A stretch of DNA of 64,000 bases from Hymenopus coronatus (taxonomy: Eukaryota; Arthropoda; Insecta; Mantodea; Hymenopodidae). The notes below the pieces were generated by a model. The model saw only the letters and a list, made by a program, of their open reading frames with translations, had not been told where the DNA came from and did not search any database. Both the position numbers and the translations under genes were made by a program. Of the stretch, positions 46,540 through 57,815 are shown in pieces. Position 1 is the stretch's first letter. The number at the start of each line of letters is the position of its first letter. Location of the stretch: NCBI GenBank assembly GCA_030762935.1, contig CM060893.1, forward strand, positions 11,266,001-11,330,000, read 5' to 3'.

Positions 46540-47110
46540 ACCATGGTCGTCCTCTCCATATTTTCTATTTAGAATATCCAATGAATTGATATCACAGAAC
46601 TGTGCATGTTTTGTTTCCTTTATCTTTACTGCATCTAAGCTTTCTGCTTTTGTTCAGTGGTTCCTCACTTTGCCAATCTTCTGGCCACTGTACCTCCACT
46701 TCTCCCATCTTTACTGTAAAATCTCCCATTATAAATTTTAAATTCATGTATAATTTTGTTAATAGATTAAGAATTATTCCTATTGAGATTATGGTATTAT
46801 ATAGTCCTCCTTCATGAATTATCAACCAAATTATATCTAAACCAAATTGTTTTGATCAATTTAATCAAATAAGTTTTGCCAACGGCCCAATCCATCGTGA
46901 TACTCGTCCTTTCTTAGTTATCCCTTTCCCTTGACATAATAGCTAAATTCCTTCACATTTATGTCAAATTATTTTAGCTACATATCTACCACTGCCAAAA
47001 AGTCTAATTTTGCTATAAAATTTTTGAAGTACCATTTGCAAATTTGTTCTTTAACCCCTCACAATTCAAAGACCCCAAATGCCTTCCCTTCTCTAACTGC
47101 TATTTGGAGT
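46540..47110 (-). mobile_element. Possible LINE endonuclease (EEP) fragment
   Basis: The minus strand reads LGSLNCEGLKNKFANGTSK (about 47080-47020), similar to the N-terminal 'xxLNxxGLxxK' of apurinic-type LINE endonucleases. It later reads NLKFIMGDFTVKMGE (about 46745-46700), similar to the 'GDFNAKIG' catalytic motif. The intervening sequence is frameshifted. A moderate call based on two motifs in the right order and spacing. Confidence 0.45.
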
Positions 47111-47690
47111 TCTACCTGTTCCTAAATAAGTCCAGCCACATTTTGCTTCTTAATTGGATTCCTTCTGTATTTGAGGTAGGCAAGTGCATTAAGGATATTG
47201 CTCCAAAGTTGCAACACTTTCTTCCCCTTTTATAGTTTACCCACAATTCATCTGCCATGTTTTCAAACCACTGTTTGAAATTGCAAAATTTCAAGCTTTT
47301 GGCAACTCCTTCCATGATTGTGACAACCCTCACTGTTAAAATTTTCCGGCCATCCCTGATATATCTCGTGATTTAATCCATGCTGTAGTCACACCATTCA
47401 GCTGATCATCAGCTATTCTTGACCGTGATGGTGTGTTGTATTCTCTTTGCTGCAGATGCCTATCCCTTTTATTGCATTGTTCCCCTTCATTGGTTTCTTT
47501 TCTCCCCTCTCATAAATACCTGTGTCCTAAGGTATTTAGTCACATGTCTGAACTACCAGCACTACAACTATCTACCAGTATCTGTAAGTGAGGCTCACCT
47601 AGTGCTGTCTGATATGTAACTCTGTTACTCAAGCCACATGTCTTCACCTGACAACACTGTAGAAATGCTAGAACAGTATCTGTTGCCTGC
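47111..47690. other. Nothing recognised
   Basis: Short ORFs only. Confidence 0.3.
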
Positions 47691-47730
47691 AGTGCCATTT
47701 GTCGTAAAAGTGGGTATTAAGCACTAAAAA
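47691..47730 (+). mobile_element. SINE family B 3'-end fragment
   Basis: cagtgccatttgtcgtaaaa followed by gtgggtattaagcac matches the 3' end of family B copies. Confidence 0.5.
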
Positions 47731-47760
47731 AATACAAACTAGTATGTATGCTTCCTTATA

Positions 47761-48238
47761 CAGGCTGTTTCAAAATGACACCAAACGAAGATAGCAGTCA
47801 ATTAGTTTACACTTTGACTTGTCCTAAACTTGATGTTGCAACTTTCGAACTCTTCTATTTAATTTTTTGTGTGTTTAAAAATCTGACACATTTGGGATTA
47901 GGCAGTGAAGAAACAATGGTTGTCATACACCTTGTAAACAACCTCAGGACATGTTATATGAAACACACAAAACCTACATGCTACATTTTCCATTACTAAG
48001 GTGACCTCTGCCGCGCTGGCGTGTCTAGCAAAACATGCCTACACCATGTGACAGGGACCTTCGCTACCAACAGCATCTCTCTTGGAGTGGGTCAGACAAG
48101 TGCCGTTATGTACAACTGCCTAATCCATGGGGATTTTTGTTTGTGCCGAATTTAGAGCTGAAAATTATTTTCATGCATCACATACAATATGACCAACAAG
48201 GTCCACATCTTCGTTTGGTGTCATTTTGAAACACCCTT
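47761..48238. mobile_element. MITE-like non-autonomous DNA transposon, 478 bp
   Basis: Terminal inverted repeats of about 32 bp (47761-47792 and 48207-48238) share tgtttcaaaatgacaccaaa and differ at only two positions. TA duplications flank them (47759-47760 and 48239-48240). No transposase is present inside. The TA target and short TIRs suggest mobilisation by a Tc1/mariner-superfamily enzyme. Confidence 0.82.
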
Positions 48239-48413
48239 TATATCACCTCATACAGAATTATAGTGCATTTCTAATGTATTCTAACTAAGGTACTTTACAA
48301 ATATAACAAGTAGGAATTTGTGCATTATAAGTATGCTATTCTTAGTTTTCAGCTTTTCCTATTTTTAATATCTTTTATATTTAATGCTCTCCATATATAT
48401 TTTTTAACCACAG

Positions 48414-48902
48414 GTTTGCTAGTTAAATTAAGACCAAGGCTGAAAGTAACAACAGCTGTAAAATGGATATCAAGTCATCTTGTCTCAGATGACTTATCCT
48501 CACACAGTGAGAGAGAGTTCTTTACTAATGATGTTACAATGAGGCCAAATAGTGATGTTGCTTTTGCTTACAATGATAGTGATGTAGCAATCAAAACAGA
48601 AATAGAATCAAAGTCTCCTTTTCCACACTTTAATTTACAGAACGACAGCACTTTGTATTGTACATCTTGGAGACCAGAGTAAAGCTGAGACTGCTATAAG
48701 CAGTAACGTCTTCAAGAAAATTCCCAAAACAGAAATTGATGAAGAGACTGTTGTTGATTCACAGAATGAGACAGCATTTTTTTCAGAGGATTCTGTAATG
48801 AAGAATTACAATAGTGATTATGAAGTGGATAACAAAGTAGAAATTAAAGAAGAAGTGCATTGGCTGAAAACAGAAACTTCATCTTTTTACGATGATATGA
48901 AT
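48414..48902 (+). pseudogene. ZNF-C acidic N-terminal exon, frameshifted
   Basis: Homologue of the ZNF-B start-codon exon: acceptor aaccacag, UTR, ATG at 48463, and donor gtaagt at 48903 after codons D D M N. Conserved blocks include SDVAIKTEIESKSPFP, KKIPKTEIDEE and NKVEIKEEVHWLKTE. Compared with ZNF-B, a deletion right after the ATG throws the frame (MDIKSSCLR-stop). A second 1-nt shift near 48675-48685 ends the middle frame (TSWRPE-stop). Psi-K-x-E motifs persist. With the frameshift in its finger exon, ZNF-C is best read as a pseudogene, unless a different start and unusual splicing rescue it. Confidence 0.72.
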
Positions 48903-49095
48903 GTAAGTTTTATAGGATGAAAAACCTAATTTCACTTTATATTAAGTGATTAAGGTGCTTTAGAATGTTATTGCATTTATTTTTTAATTATTTCAAGATA
49001 ACCTAAAGCCTTCAAAATGTTTTTGAGCTTCACAATATTAAGAATAGGGTAAAGTTGGATAGCTCTACAAGCTTTAAGGTAACAAATTATTCTTT

Positions 49096-49360
49096 GACTG
49101 CCTCCGTGGTCAATTGGTCAGCGAGCTGATTTCTCACTCGGAGGTCCCGGGTTCAATTCCCGGCTGGTTTGGGGAATTTTTCTTTAACCAGAATTATTCC
49201 CTATCCCCACATAGTCTGGAAGTATGAATGTGAGAGTGAATGTGCATGTGTTTAGTAATATAAAGTTTAACCTAATGTTCTGAACCTACAGTTTCACAAG
49301 TCACAGCCCCAGATATGACCATTGATGTTAAAGGGGGCTATACAAATGAAATAAAAAAAC
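49096..49360 (+). mobile_element. tRNA-derived SINE, family D (tRNA-Glu-like head)
   Basis: Head with A box ccgtggtcaattggtcagcg and B box gggttcaattcccggc, then a unique body and an A-rich tail (caaatgaaataaaaaaac). A perfect 11-bp duplication, aattattcttt, flanks it at 49085-49095 and 49361-49371. The well-preserved head suggests a relatively recent insertion. Confidence 0.88.
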
Positions 49361-51003
49361 AATTATTCTTTTGATTTCATTTGATTTATTGCACTCACAT
49401 GTCCATACACATGTGTCTTGCTTCCATTCTGTCGTTCACACGTTCTCAGTTTACTTCTGCTCTAGTTCATATATACATAAATAACAGTAGAAATATTTAG
49501 AAGTGATTTGCTTGAAATGCTTTCAAAATGCAGTATACAGTGCCACAGAAGTTTATGTACAATATGTATATGCTTGCATCTTGTAGAGATGAAATTAAAT
49601 TTCCTCGCGGCATGTTCTAAGTAGAGAGGCCATTTGTTTCCTTGTAAATAAATTCAGGGGTACAGGATCAATTTGTGATATGAAAAAGGCAAACAGGCAT
49701 GTGCTTATAGGGCAGAAATTAGACAAAATAAGAGAACAGCTAGAACAGTCACCTCGAAACTCTTAGGCATCTTGCACAAGAAACTGGCATTTCAAAACCT
49801 TCAGCATGGAGAGCAACAAAATTTTTAAAACTCAAACCATACAACATTACTATTATCCAGGAGATTCCAACATCTTCTGTGATAAGGTATGTTTTCTGTT
49901 TGTTTTGATAATTGATAATGTGATTTGAGATTTTATTTGATGTCCACACATGTGCGACGAGGTGACAAGTCGTGCAACTAACAACCAAGTGTACAGTACT
50001 TGACTGAGAGATGGACTGTGCACCTCACAGCCAAGTTTTGTAGCATTCTTACAGTATATTTACGGACAAGATAATGGGAAATATAAGTTCATAGCATTTT
50101 ACAACATAATGTTACAATAAATAGATATAGATGATAGAAGTTTTGTTCTGTTCTTTATACCTATAACAGCTATGTGTATTAAAAACAGGTATACTCCAAA
50201 AATAAAGCCCTGCAGTACACCACAAAATATATATACATTTTTTTGCATATTTCTGAAAATTTATATTGATTTCTGAAGAATGACTTGAATTACTTAAGTA
50301 CTACCTTTATACCATAATTTGAAATGCTTCCAGTAGTTACTAAATTTAAAACTTTTTATGGATCAGAAATAAATAACCCTTCACTTAAATTTTTAGGTCA
50401 GCTGCTACATTAGTATCTTAAAATGAAATGTATATTGATTTGCTGTTGATATGTCTTTAAATAAATGATATTGATTTTTTAGTATATCAATATTTTTAAC
50501 ACAAATGCTAGTCTAGTATGCATAATATTTTCTATTATCTTTGAAAAGACATATTAATGATGATACTTTTTTAATAATAGCTTAGGTTTTGATATGCTCA
50601 TTTCATCTGTTTTAATAAAAAATTTAACGTAAATTTATGGACAAAGTAAGATGTATATAATATTTCTTCATTAAATAATAAAAGCTTTTGTTTTATACTC
50701 TTGATTTCTTGGTTTTTAAACTTCTAATAATTTTAGTAAAGTTAAACATACCTGCAAGCTTGATTGAAGCATACATTTGCATTGTTGCTATTATTAACAT
50801 CACCGTTTCTCATCTTCATTGCTTTACTGGCAAAATTTGAGTATTTAATCATCAAACAAGTTTTAAAATTCTGTTGTATTAGCTGCAGTTTATTTATTTT
50901 TTACTTATTTCAATATTTATTACATTATTTTGTTTCCCCTATTAATTGATTTGTGTCCTATATAGCTATTGATTTGATTAAAGAGTTTGGTATGATCTTT
51001 GTG

Positions 51004-52330
51004 AATTGATGGTGATGATTTGTGTTTAAGGGCGCTCAACTACAAAGATTATTAGTGCCCTCAGAAAATAAAATCTTGGCTAAAACCAGAAATAAAAAGC
51101 ACCTTCAAAAGAAATTGATAAAAGTCCAAAAGGAACCAGAAAAGAAAAGAAAAACACTATTAAAATAGCTCAGAGAATAAAATGACAGCTAAGGTGACAT
51201 ATAAAACCTGTATATACAAAACAATTAACACCCAAAATCATACGTGAATCTATGAAACCTTAGCAAACCAAGGAAAGAAAAGGATATAAATATGATTAAA
51301 ATGGAGACCTCAAAGTGTCAAAGGTGATAAAAGATTTAAAAGACTTACATACCACTCCATTGTCTGCCGTCAAAACCTACAAAAACAAAATAAAACTAGA
51401 GTCATAAGGCATGTGTCACTTGTGATAAAAATATAAAAATCTTATCGACTGCTCCAGTATCATCAGCCGGGACCTCCGAAATCCTGACCAGCAAATGCAG
51501 AGTGATTCACAGTGGTACTAGATAAGCGCCTCATTACAGAGTGGACAGAAAGATCAAGGTTCCTTCTTAAATGTCTATGAGTAAAACCACAGTGGCCAAT
51601 GAGTAGAATAACCAGGGAGCTCTTTCACCTCTGCCAGCATGAAACTACTACTCTTTGCAGAGCAAAGTATTTGGCCATGATAGTTATTTGTAACACTGGT
51701 GCAGTTAATCCCTTCTTTGTAGCCAGTTCATTCCCCAGCAAGCCAATATATCCAGGAGCCCAGGCACATGCCACATTTACACCCGAAGCATGCAAATTGT
51801 GGAGGATGTCCTGAATGCACTGCACTAGAGGATGGTAATTGTAGAACTCGAAAATATTCTGAAGTGCACTAAGGGAATCACTCAGAATAAGGCAGTCACC
51901 CAAGTTTTGGTGGCAAATATACAAAACGGCTTGGGAAATATATACCTCTGCAAAATAAGTTCATGTGCCACTTGGCAATCCAAAAGTAAATGTTTCTGTC
52001 CCATTGACAAAGGCACATCCAACACCATTGGCACACTTACTGCCATCGGGATATATATAAGTGCGGCCACTGTATTTTGATAAAAATTCTAAAAACAAGA
52101 AGAGATACTAGACATAGACAAAGCAGATTTTGCATAAGCCATCATCCTGAGATCTATGTGGGAGGAAGCACGTAACCAAGGTGGATGCACCTCTCGCCCT
52201 TTGGAAACATGCAAGGCATTTCAACACTGTGTATTCAAAGCAGCTCATGGAAGCAAAAATTCTGCAGGCATTGGACTATGTAAGAGGTTTCTGTAGCAGT
52301 TGTCCAATGCAGTATCAAAAAGGAGAGTAA
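51004..52330 (-). mobile_element. I-type LINE, 3' portion (RNase H and 3' end)
   Basis: The minus strand contains CLILSDSLSALQNIFEF ... HASGVNVACAWAPGYIGLLGNELA (51910-51710), an RNase H-type domain. The 3' end at about 51004-51050 is the complement of the 3' end seen at 19190-19243 (gagggcactaat..., gttgagcgc, and a short ATC-type tail). It is the same family as 16440-19243. Decayed. Confidence 0.75.
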
Positions 52331-52339
52331 ATGATGAAT

Positions 52340-52976
52340 GTGCAGGCAGGTACTTGAGAAAAGTCCAGAAAATCAACCCATATGCCAATTGCCAGTTAAA
52401 AAGCAGCTGCAGGCACTGTTGATATGTTTGGCATGGCTAACAGGTGTCTAGCTACCACAATTATTTGCCCGAGTTTCTTCTGGTCAAGTCTCAGGTGGAA
52501 TGTCAAGGGTTCTGTTTTTTGGAAACCTTGAAGATTACAATTGCCTTTTTACCAAGGTTGTGTTAGACCATGTAATGTTATTTTCCTGAAACTCTATAAC
52601 CAGGTCCAGATGGAATCTGCATCCATATGTTGCAATATCTATCTTCTTAAGGTAGGACTTTCCTGTTCAAGGTATATAATCAGAAAATGGCCACCATCAT
52701 ACCCATTTTGAAACCTGGAAAGGACCATCATTTTCCATCTAGCTACTTAACTATTTCTCTTACCAGTTGCATTTGCAAGGTGATGGAACATATATCAATG
52801 GGCACTTTGTATGATGGTTGGAAACTCACCATATACTGACCAACATACAGTGTGGTTTTTGACAATGTACCATTATCGATGCAAATCATGAACATAGTAA
52901 GCTGTATCATTGCCACAGCAAATGTCAAAAAGAAGCTATATGGTGAAATTATTATTTGTGAGTAGATTCTGATAAC
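52340..52976 (+). mobile_element. I-type LINE, RT portion in opposite orientation
   Basis: Plus-strand sequence aligns with 16464-16940, including caggtgtctagc, attatttgcccgagtttctt and the RT block TIIPILKPGKDHHFPS-like at 52695-52740. It is inverted relative to the 3' portion next to it, as expected from twin-primed integration. The junction lies between about 52290 and 52420. Confidence 0.7.
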
Positions 52977-53042
52977 TTTTTTTTTTTTTTTTTTATAATG
53001 CTTAACAGTCACTTTTACTATAAATGGCACTGCAAGTGATAA
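52977..53042 (-). mobile_element. SINE family B 3'-end fragment
   Basis: A poly-T run followed by ataatgcttaacagtcactt and ttactataaatggcactgca is the complement of the family B 3' end. Confidence 0.55.
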
Positions 53043-53149
53043 TTCTAATTCTAATCAGTATGTGGAAGAAATAAAGAGTTGTTAAAGAGAAAGAGTTTTT
53101 GTTACAATATTAAGCGAATTTCTCACTATGTCACTTAATCTCTTTATTG

Positions 53150-53560
53150 TTATTGTATTAGTATGTGGATTCCATTTCAAGTTTTCATCAATAGCAATAT
53201 CCAGAAAGTTAGTTTCTTTCATATATACTACAGAATATTAACATCAACTTAATATTTAAGTGTTTATTCTAAATATGAACATATCACATTGCAACTGTTT
53301 TATCCTCATTTAGTAATAGATTATTTCCTGCAAGTCATTCTATTAGTTCAAATGTGCTGCCTATCTGTATGAGTAAGTTACTTTTGGACAAGTTGATATT
53401 GGTGTCATCTGCATACACCACTATGTGCTGTCACTCTTTTATGCTTTTCTAAATCAATTATGTAAATTAAAAAAAGTATAGAACCCAGAATAGACCCTTG
53501 TGGAACTCTGTGTCTACTATAGTTTCTACTGAATATTTGGACTTGATCAATCTATAATTA
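53150..53560 (-). mobile_element. LINE reverse transcriptase fragment
   Basis: Minus-strand frames give a decayed QGSILGP-region equivalent (about 53510), VCR-HQYQLV corresponding to 'YADDTNI' (about 53420), and FLDIAIDENLKWNPHT (53215-53165) corresponding to 'FLGVxIDxxLxWxxHI'. The domain order is right for a LINE palm/thumb region. Clade not assigned. Confidence 0.6.
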
Positions 53561-54020
53561 TACATGCTGAATTTTTTTTTAAGAGGTTACTAGAATATTT
53601 ACTAGCCTGGAAGAGCAATTTTTTAGAGCAAACATTTATCTCCCAATAGCACCTCTGGTGTTTACACAGCATAAGAATAAATTCTCTCTTCAACTGGTCA
53701 GAAGATCAATCATTGCCTTTTATGTAACAACTAAGGTTCATAGCTGCATAACAGTATTTTTTTTTTTTTGTGTTTGCATAATTCCATGTCCCTCTTTTTA
53801 AATGAAATAGAGTGCTTAGACATTAATACTGAAAACTATAAACTATATTAAATTGCCTGGTTACTTGAAAACAGGAAAGTCTACAAAACAGACAATGTGT
53901 TGCATTTTAATTTTTAATATTGAACTACTAATATGTACCAGTTTAAACAATTAAAGATAAAATATGTTGTAACTAACACTGTGTAGATATTCAGCTCTAG
54001 TTTGAATTATTCTCTTACAG

Positions 54021-54052
54021 GATGAGGACCTCCATCCACTAAAATCAGCAAG
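54021..54052 (+). pseudogene. ZNF-C middle exon, 32 nt
   Basis: Acceptor tctcttacag, 32 nt encoding D E D L H P L K S A plus two bases, then donor gtaagt. It is itself intact and homologous to the ZNF-A and ZNF-B exons. It is called a pseudogene part only because the flanking ZNF-C exons carry frameshifts. Confidence 0.75.
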
Positions 54053-54149
54053 GTAAGTCTGGGTCACATGAATAACCTATAGACTTTTTTTTTATCATAC
54101 TTTAGTTTTAAAAGTAAAGACTTAACGCTTTCAGAATGGTGGTTATAGA

Positions 54150-54590
54150 TAGTGCTTCATGGGTTATTTGCCATGAACATACAGAACATAGGGGCTAAGC
54201 ATTGCAGGTCAATGAAGAGCAAATCCTCTTTAATTGGCCAGTTCAGATGTGTTAGCAAGGTAATAAATGTGAACACTGCTGTATTAGCATATTTTAAGAT
54301 CCCCATTAAAGTTGCGCTCAGCCCTAGGGCATTGACTGTCAAAATTATTATTGAATTGAAGTTTAATTTATATTGCTTCTTTCATAAGTCCTGTCATAAT
54401 GCTAGATGTGCTACATTTGATCTTTCCAAATAAAATATTGTGATTATTGTTAAAAGCTATATTGTGCCACTGGTGATATTTAAAGTTGAAGCAGTCAAAT
54501 GCTGCATTTATATTCCACACACCTCTCACAAGTGGAGCAACCAGTCTGTTTGATATCAGCATGTGAATATTTCAGCACAGGTTATACAAA
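54150..54590 (-). mobile_element. Penelope-like element, GIY-YIG end
   Basis: The minus strand gives CFNFKYHQWHNIAFNNNHNILFGK-like sequence followed by MKEAIEIKL (54500-54350). This matches the end of the Penelope endonuclease domain ('EHxxxTGHxIxFxxTxIL...REAIEIxxxP'). It is inverted relative to the RT fragment that starts 70 bp downstream. Confidence 0.58.
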
Positions 54591-54659
54591 CTAGTGAATA
54601 ATGATAAACATCTGAGTAACAGGTGATCTCAGGTTCAACAGAGTTCCAGTGGAAGGGAC

Positions 54660-55110
54660 AATAAAGCTATTATGCAAATATTTTTCATAAGATATAGTGA
54701 AACATGTTCCTCCACCTATTTTATGTATAATCATGAATTTTATCAACACACTGATGGAGTAGCTGTGGGTTCACCCCTCTCTCCTGTTGAGGCAAATTTT
54801 TATATGGAAGATTTTAAACATACAGACCTGCAGTTTGCGCCAATTAAACTCAACATTTTTATCAGGATGTTGACCACACGTGTTGTTTGACCCCATTGCA
54901 AAGACACAATGCCAACTTTTCTCACATACCTTAATGGTCTATTGACACTGAGCTCTGTAACAATGATTGCAAAAGGTATGTGGGGGTCGCACTGTTTTTT
55001 TATATTAAGCACCTCCAGCATCAATGACTCTTCTGCATTCTGGTGAAAATAAAGTTTATTTGTAGTCATCAATAGTTTCTGAACATAACCAGTCACTTTC
55101 TGACTATGCT
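54660..55110 (+). mobile_element. Penelope-like element, reverse transcriptase fragment
   Basis: The plus strand encodes HEFYQHTDGVAVGSPLSPVEANFYMEDF (54729-54815), the diagnostic Penelope RT motif ('FYxQxDGVAMGSPLSPxxANxxMExFE'). The YVDD region follows as a mutated IRMLTTRVV, then degraded palm sequence. Frameshifts and stops are present. Confidence 0.75.
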
Positions 55111-55999
55111 ATCAACACACACGTTTACTTCATAGTGTTGCTAACTCAAGGATAGAAACTAAAATAAATGTTATATGTTTCACATACACTGTTTTTGTAG
55201 ATCTTTCTCTATTCTTTGTGGAAAGGAGCACATTCTGTAATTTCTGAATGGAAACTGTTGGAAGGTTTTTGGTAAGATTGGTCTTGTTCACTTCAAATAA
55301 CATCAACATACACAGCCAGCCATAGGACAGATTCTATGTGAATTGGTGATATAGTGAAGACAAGAGGAACAGGAAGTGCATTCTGAAATAAGATGACAGA
55401 CAACAGTAACAAAAAAAGTAATGATAGTTAAAGAAATTAGAATTGCTACCTCTGTTTTTAAATGTATTATTGTGAAAGCAACAGGAATTTAATAAAGTGC
55501 ATTTGCATTTGGTGCAACTAAGCTTATATGAAGAAGGATTGTGGAGTTGAAGAACCCCCACCTAATCCATAATATTTCACTGATGCACAGCTCCCAGTAT
55601 GCTTCAGAATGTCAGAAATCTTCTGATATGCACATGTTTTTCATTTTAAAGATTTTAGAATTTGTTTAATAATGATAGCTATAATATTGGAAATTAACAA
55701 TGCTATTTTAGGTGTAATCAACACCATAATTTTGACAAAGTTTGCAATTATTTAATCAAATATCACAGTGTTATCTTTGACTGCTTAGCTCTGTTTTTAT
55801 TATTATTTTTTTTTACTTTATTTGTGTTAACTTTAACATCTTAAGTCATGTTAATAGCACATGTTAGCAGCATTTCATACAATTGCCCATTAGTGACGTT
55901 TGCTTTGTTGTTCTATGTTTAAGTCCTAAGCATTAAACTGCATGTATATTTACATTCTTTAGTCCAAACCCTACAGAAGATGGTATAATCATTGGCTAA
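55111..55999. other. ZNF-C intron 2, remainder
   Basis: AT-rich; the first part may be decayed Penelope sequence. Nothing else was recognised. Confidence 0.35.
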
Positions 56000-56085
56000 A
56001 ATACATTTCCTTCCCCCAACAGAAAATCAAACCTGTATATGGAGGCTATCCTGTTAAATACCAGACCACAGAGGAATGCACTTAA
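56000..56085 (-). mobile_element. Old tRNA-like SINE relic in ZNF-C intron
   Basis: The minus strand reads ctgtggtctggtatttaaca (A-box region) and acaggtttgattttctg (B-box region). It is antisense to ZNF-C and 70-150 nt upstream of the finger exon, as in ZNF-A and ZNF-B. Confidence 0.58.
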
Positions 56086-56152
56086 CTAATGTTTTCAAAA
56101 TTAATTGACTTTCATTCATACATTAATGATGGTAAATGTTCCAATGTTTCAG

Positions 56153-57069
56153 ATCATGCATAGAAGCACTTTCTGGTGACAGCAGTTGCAAATCATCTTT
56201 GCTATCTGCTGAAGACCTCAGAAAGGATGCAAATTTTAGTAAGGAAAAGAATATCCAAATACATTCTGGAAACATCAAGCCTGAAGAAGATTATGTGACA
56301 GTAATGCATTCTGAAGAAAAACACATTTCTTCATCACAATTTGCTAAATATAATAATGGTGATAATACTTATAGCAGAGATTCATGCTTTAAAGAGAACA
56401 ATTTAACTAATGAGGTAAAAGAGTCATATAAGTGTGAAATTTGTAACAAGATATTTACTACATTATCAAGTTTGAAAAGGCATGAATTAATTCATGAAAG
56501 TAACAAGCAACACAAATGTGAAGTTTGTAAGAAGAAGTTTTTTCGGTTTTCAGATTTGAAAAGCCACAACTTAATTCATGAAGGTAAAAAGTCACAAAAG
56601 TGTGAAATTTGTGAAAAAAGAATTATGCGATTGTCAGACTTGAAAAGCCATGATTTAATTCATGAGGGGAAAAAGGCTACATCAGTGTGAAATTTGTGAA
56701 AAGAGGTTTAGTCATTTGTCATATTTAAAGAGACATAAGTTAACCCATAAGGGTAAGAGGCCACACAAGTGTAAAAACTGTCAGAAGAGTTTTACTCATA
56801 TTACATCTTTAAAGTCACATTATTTAATTCACGAAGGCAAAAAGCCACATACTTGTCTAATTTGTGACAAGAGATTTACTCATTTATCAAATTTGAAATC
56901 ACATAATTTAATTCACGAGGGTAAAAGGCCACGCCAGTGTCAATATTGTGACAGGAGATTTACATATTTGTCATCATTAAAAGCACATAGTTTAAGTCAT
57001 GAGAGGAAAAAAAACCACACTAGTGTGAAATTTGCAAGATCTACTCATTTGTTCTTTGAATTCACATAA
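56153..57069 (+). pseudogene. ZNF-C finger exon: C2H2 zinc fingers with frameshift
   Basis: Exon after atgtttcag. The split codon is completed as AG+A, then SCIEALSGDSSCKSSLLSAEDL, homologous to ZNF-B. Three fingers precede a +1 shift in the ggggaaaaaggct tract (56667-56679), after which the original frame stops (KKATSV). The +1 frame continues with four more fingers (HQCEICEKRFSHLSYLKRH ... RQCQYCDRRFTYLSSLKAH). A second shift near 57008-57016 destroys an eighth finger; past it, CEIC can still be read in another frame. Helix residues (-1,2,3,6) are TSSR, RSDS, RSDS, HSYR, HTSS, HSNS, YSSA. Together with the N-terminal-exon shifts this is a recently decayed paralogue. A sequencing error could explain the single homopolymer-associated shift but not all of them. 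Confidence 0.8.
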
Positions 57070-57602
57070 TATAATTAATGAACTTAAATATCCAGTAATA
57101 AACCCACAAATATAAGAAGCTACTCAGTTGTTTAGAATCTTGAATCATAACTGTTCCATTTTTATTTTCTTAAGTCTCTGTATATACTTCTGCTATCTGC
57201 ATAGTTTTGTGGGTTTACTCTGTTACATGTTTATGCTGGTTTCTGCCCAGCAATTAAAATCACTACCTCCCTTTGGGGTTCAAATTGCAAAACTAATGTT
57301 GAAAACTATGCTTTTTCCCCAGTGGTCCTATTTTTATGAATTCCAAATTTTTGCAGCAATGGATATTGATTCTACTACTGGCCATGGCAAAATTGTTACC
57401 AGATCTTTTCAAAAATTAAATAGTGTACAGCATTTCAGGAAATGTTAAGTATTTTTTTTATCATCATATGTTAATGTTATATAAAATGTTGGCAAAATAA
57501 ATATTTAAAAGTTTATCAACAGCTCAATTACAAAGGATACATATGACATCAATCACTAAGTATTTTACCTCATACATGAAGAGGTCACTAAATGAATGTT
57601 AT
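57070..57602. other. 3' flank of ZNF-C
   Basis: The short ORF at 57128-57448 has no recognisable domain. Nothing else was recognised. Confidence 0.3.
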
Positions 57603-57815
57603 TTATATATATTGAACACCAAGGCAGCAGCCCAAATTTGATTCCTGATGACTGCATGTGGAATTTGAGGTGGAGAAACGGTGCAGGGGCAGGTTTTCTG
57701 CAGCTTTTCTGGTTTCCCCTGCCATTCCTTTGGTGCTCTGTCTTTATTCCACATATCACCAATGTCATCACTGAGGTGCCACAATAGTAAAAATGGGCAT
57801 TGAAACACTCAATAA
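57603..57815 (+). mobile_element. tRNA-derived SINE, family B, 5'-truncated
   Basis: Contains ttgattcctgatgactgcat (decayed B box), gtggagaaacggtgcagggg, tttcccctgccattcctttgg, and the 3' end gtgccacaatagtaaaaatgggcattgaaac. Confidence 0.75.

Larger units (their letters stand above)
48903..54020 (+). other. ZNF-C intron 1
   Basis: A 5.1-kb intron holding a tRNA-Glu-like SINE, a rearranged I-type LINE and a further LINE fragment (listed separately). The stretch 49372-51003 is AT-rich with nothing recognised. The acceptor is tctcttacag. Confidence 0.6.

Noticed and set aside
48320..48682. Open frame beginning MHYKYAILSF as a separate gene
   Set aside because: Its first 31 codons lie upstream of the exon acceptor at 48413 and are intronic; the rest is the frameshifted ZNF-C N-terminal exon.
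49096..49175. Functional tRNA-Glu gene
   Set aside because: A and B boxes are good, but the sequence continues into a SINE body with an A-rich tail and target duplication, and no matching acceptor stem closes it.
57128..57448. 106-codon ORF downstream of ZNF-C with a hydrophobic start
   Set aside because: Hydrophobic residues come from T-rich DNA; no domain, no splice or promoter support.
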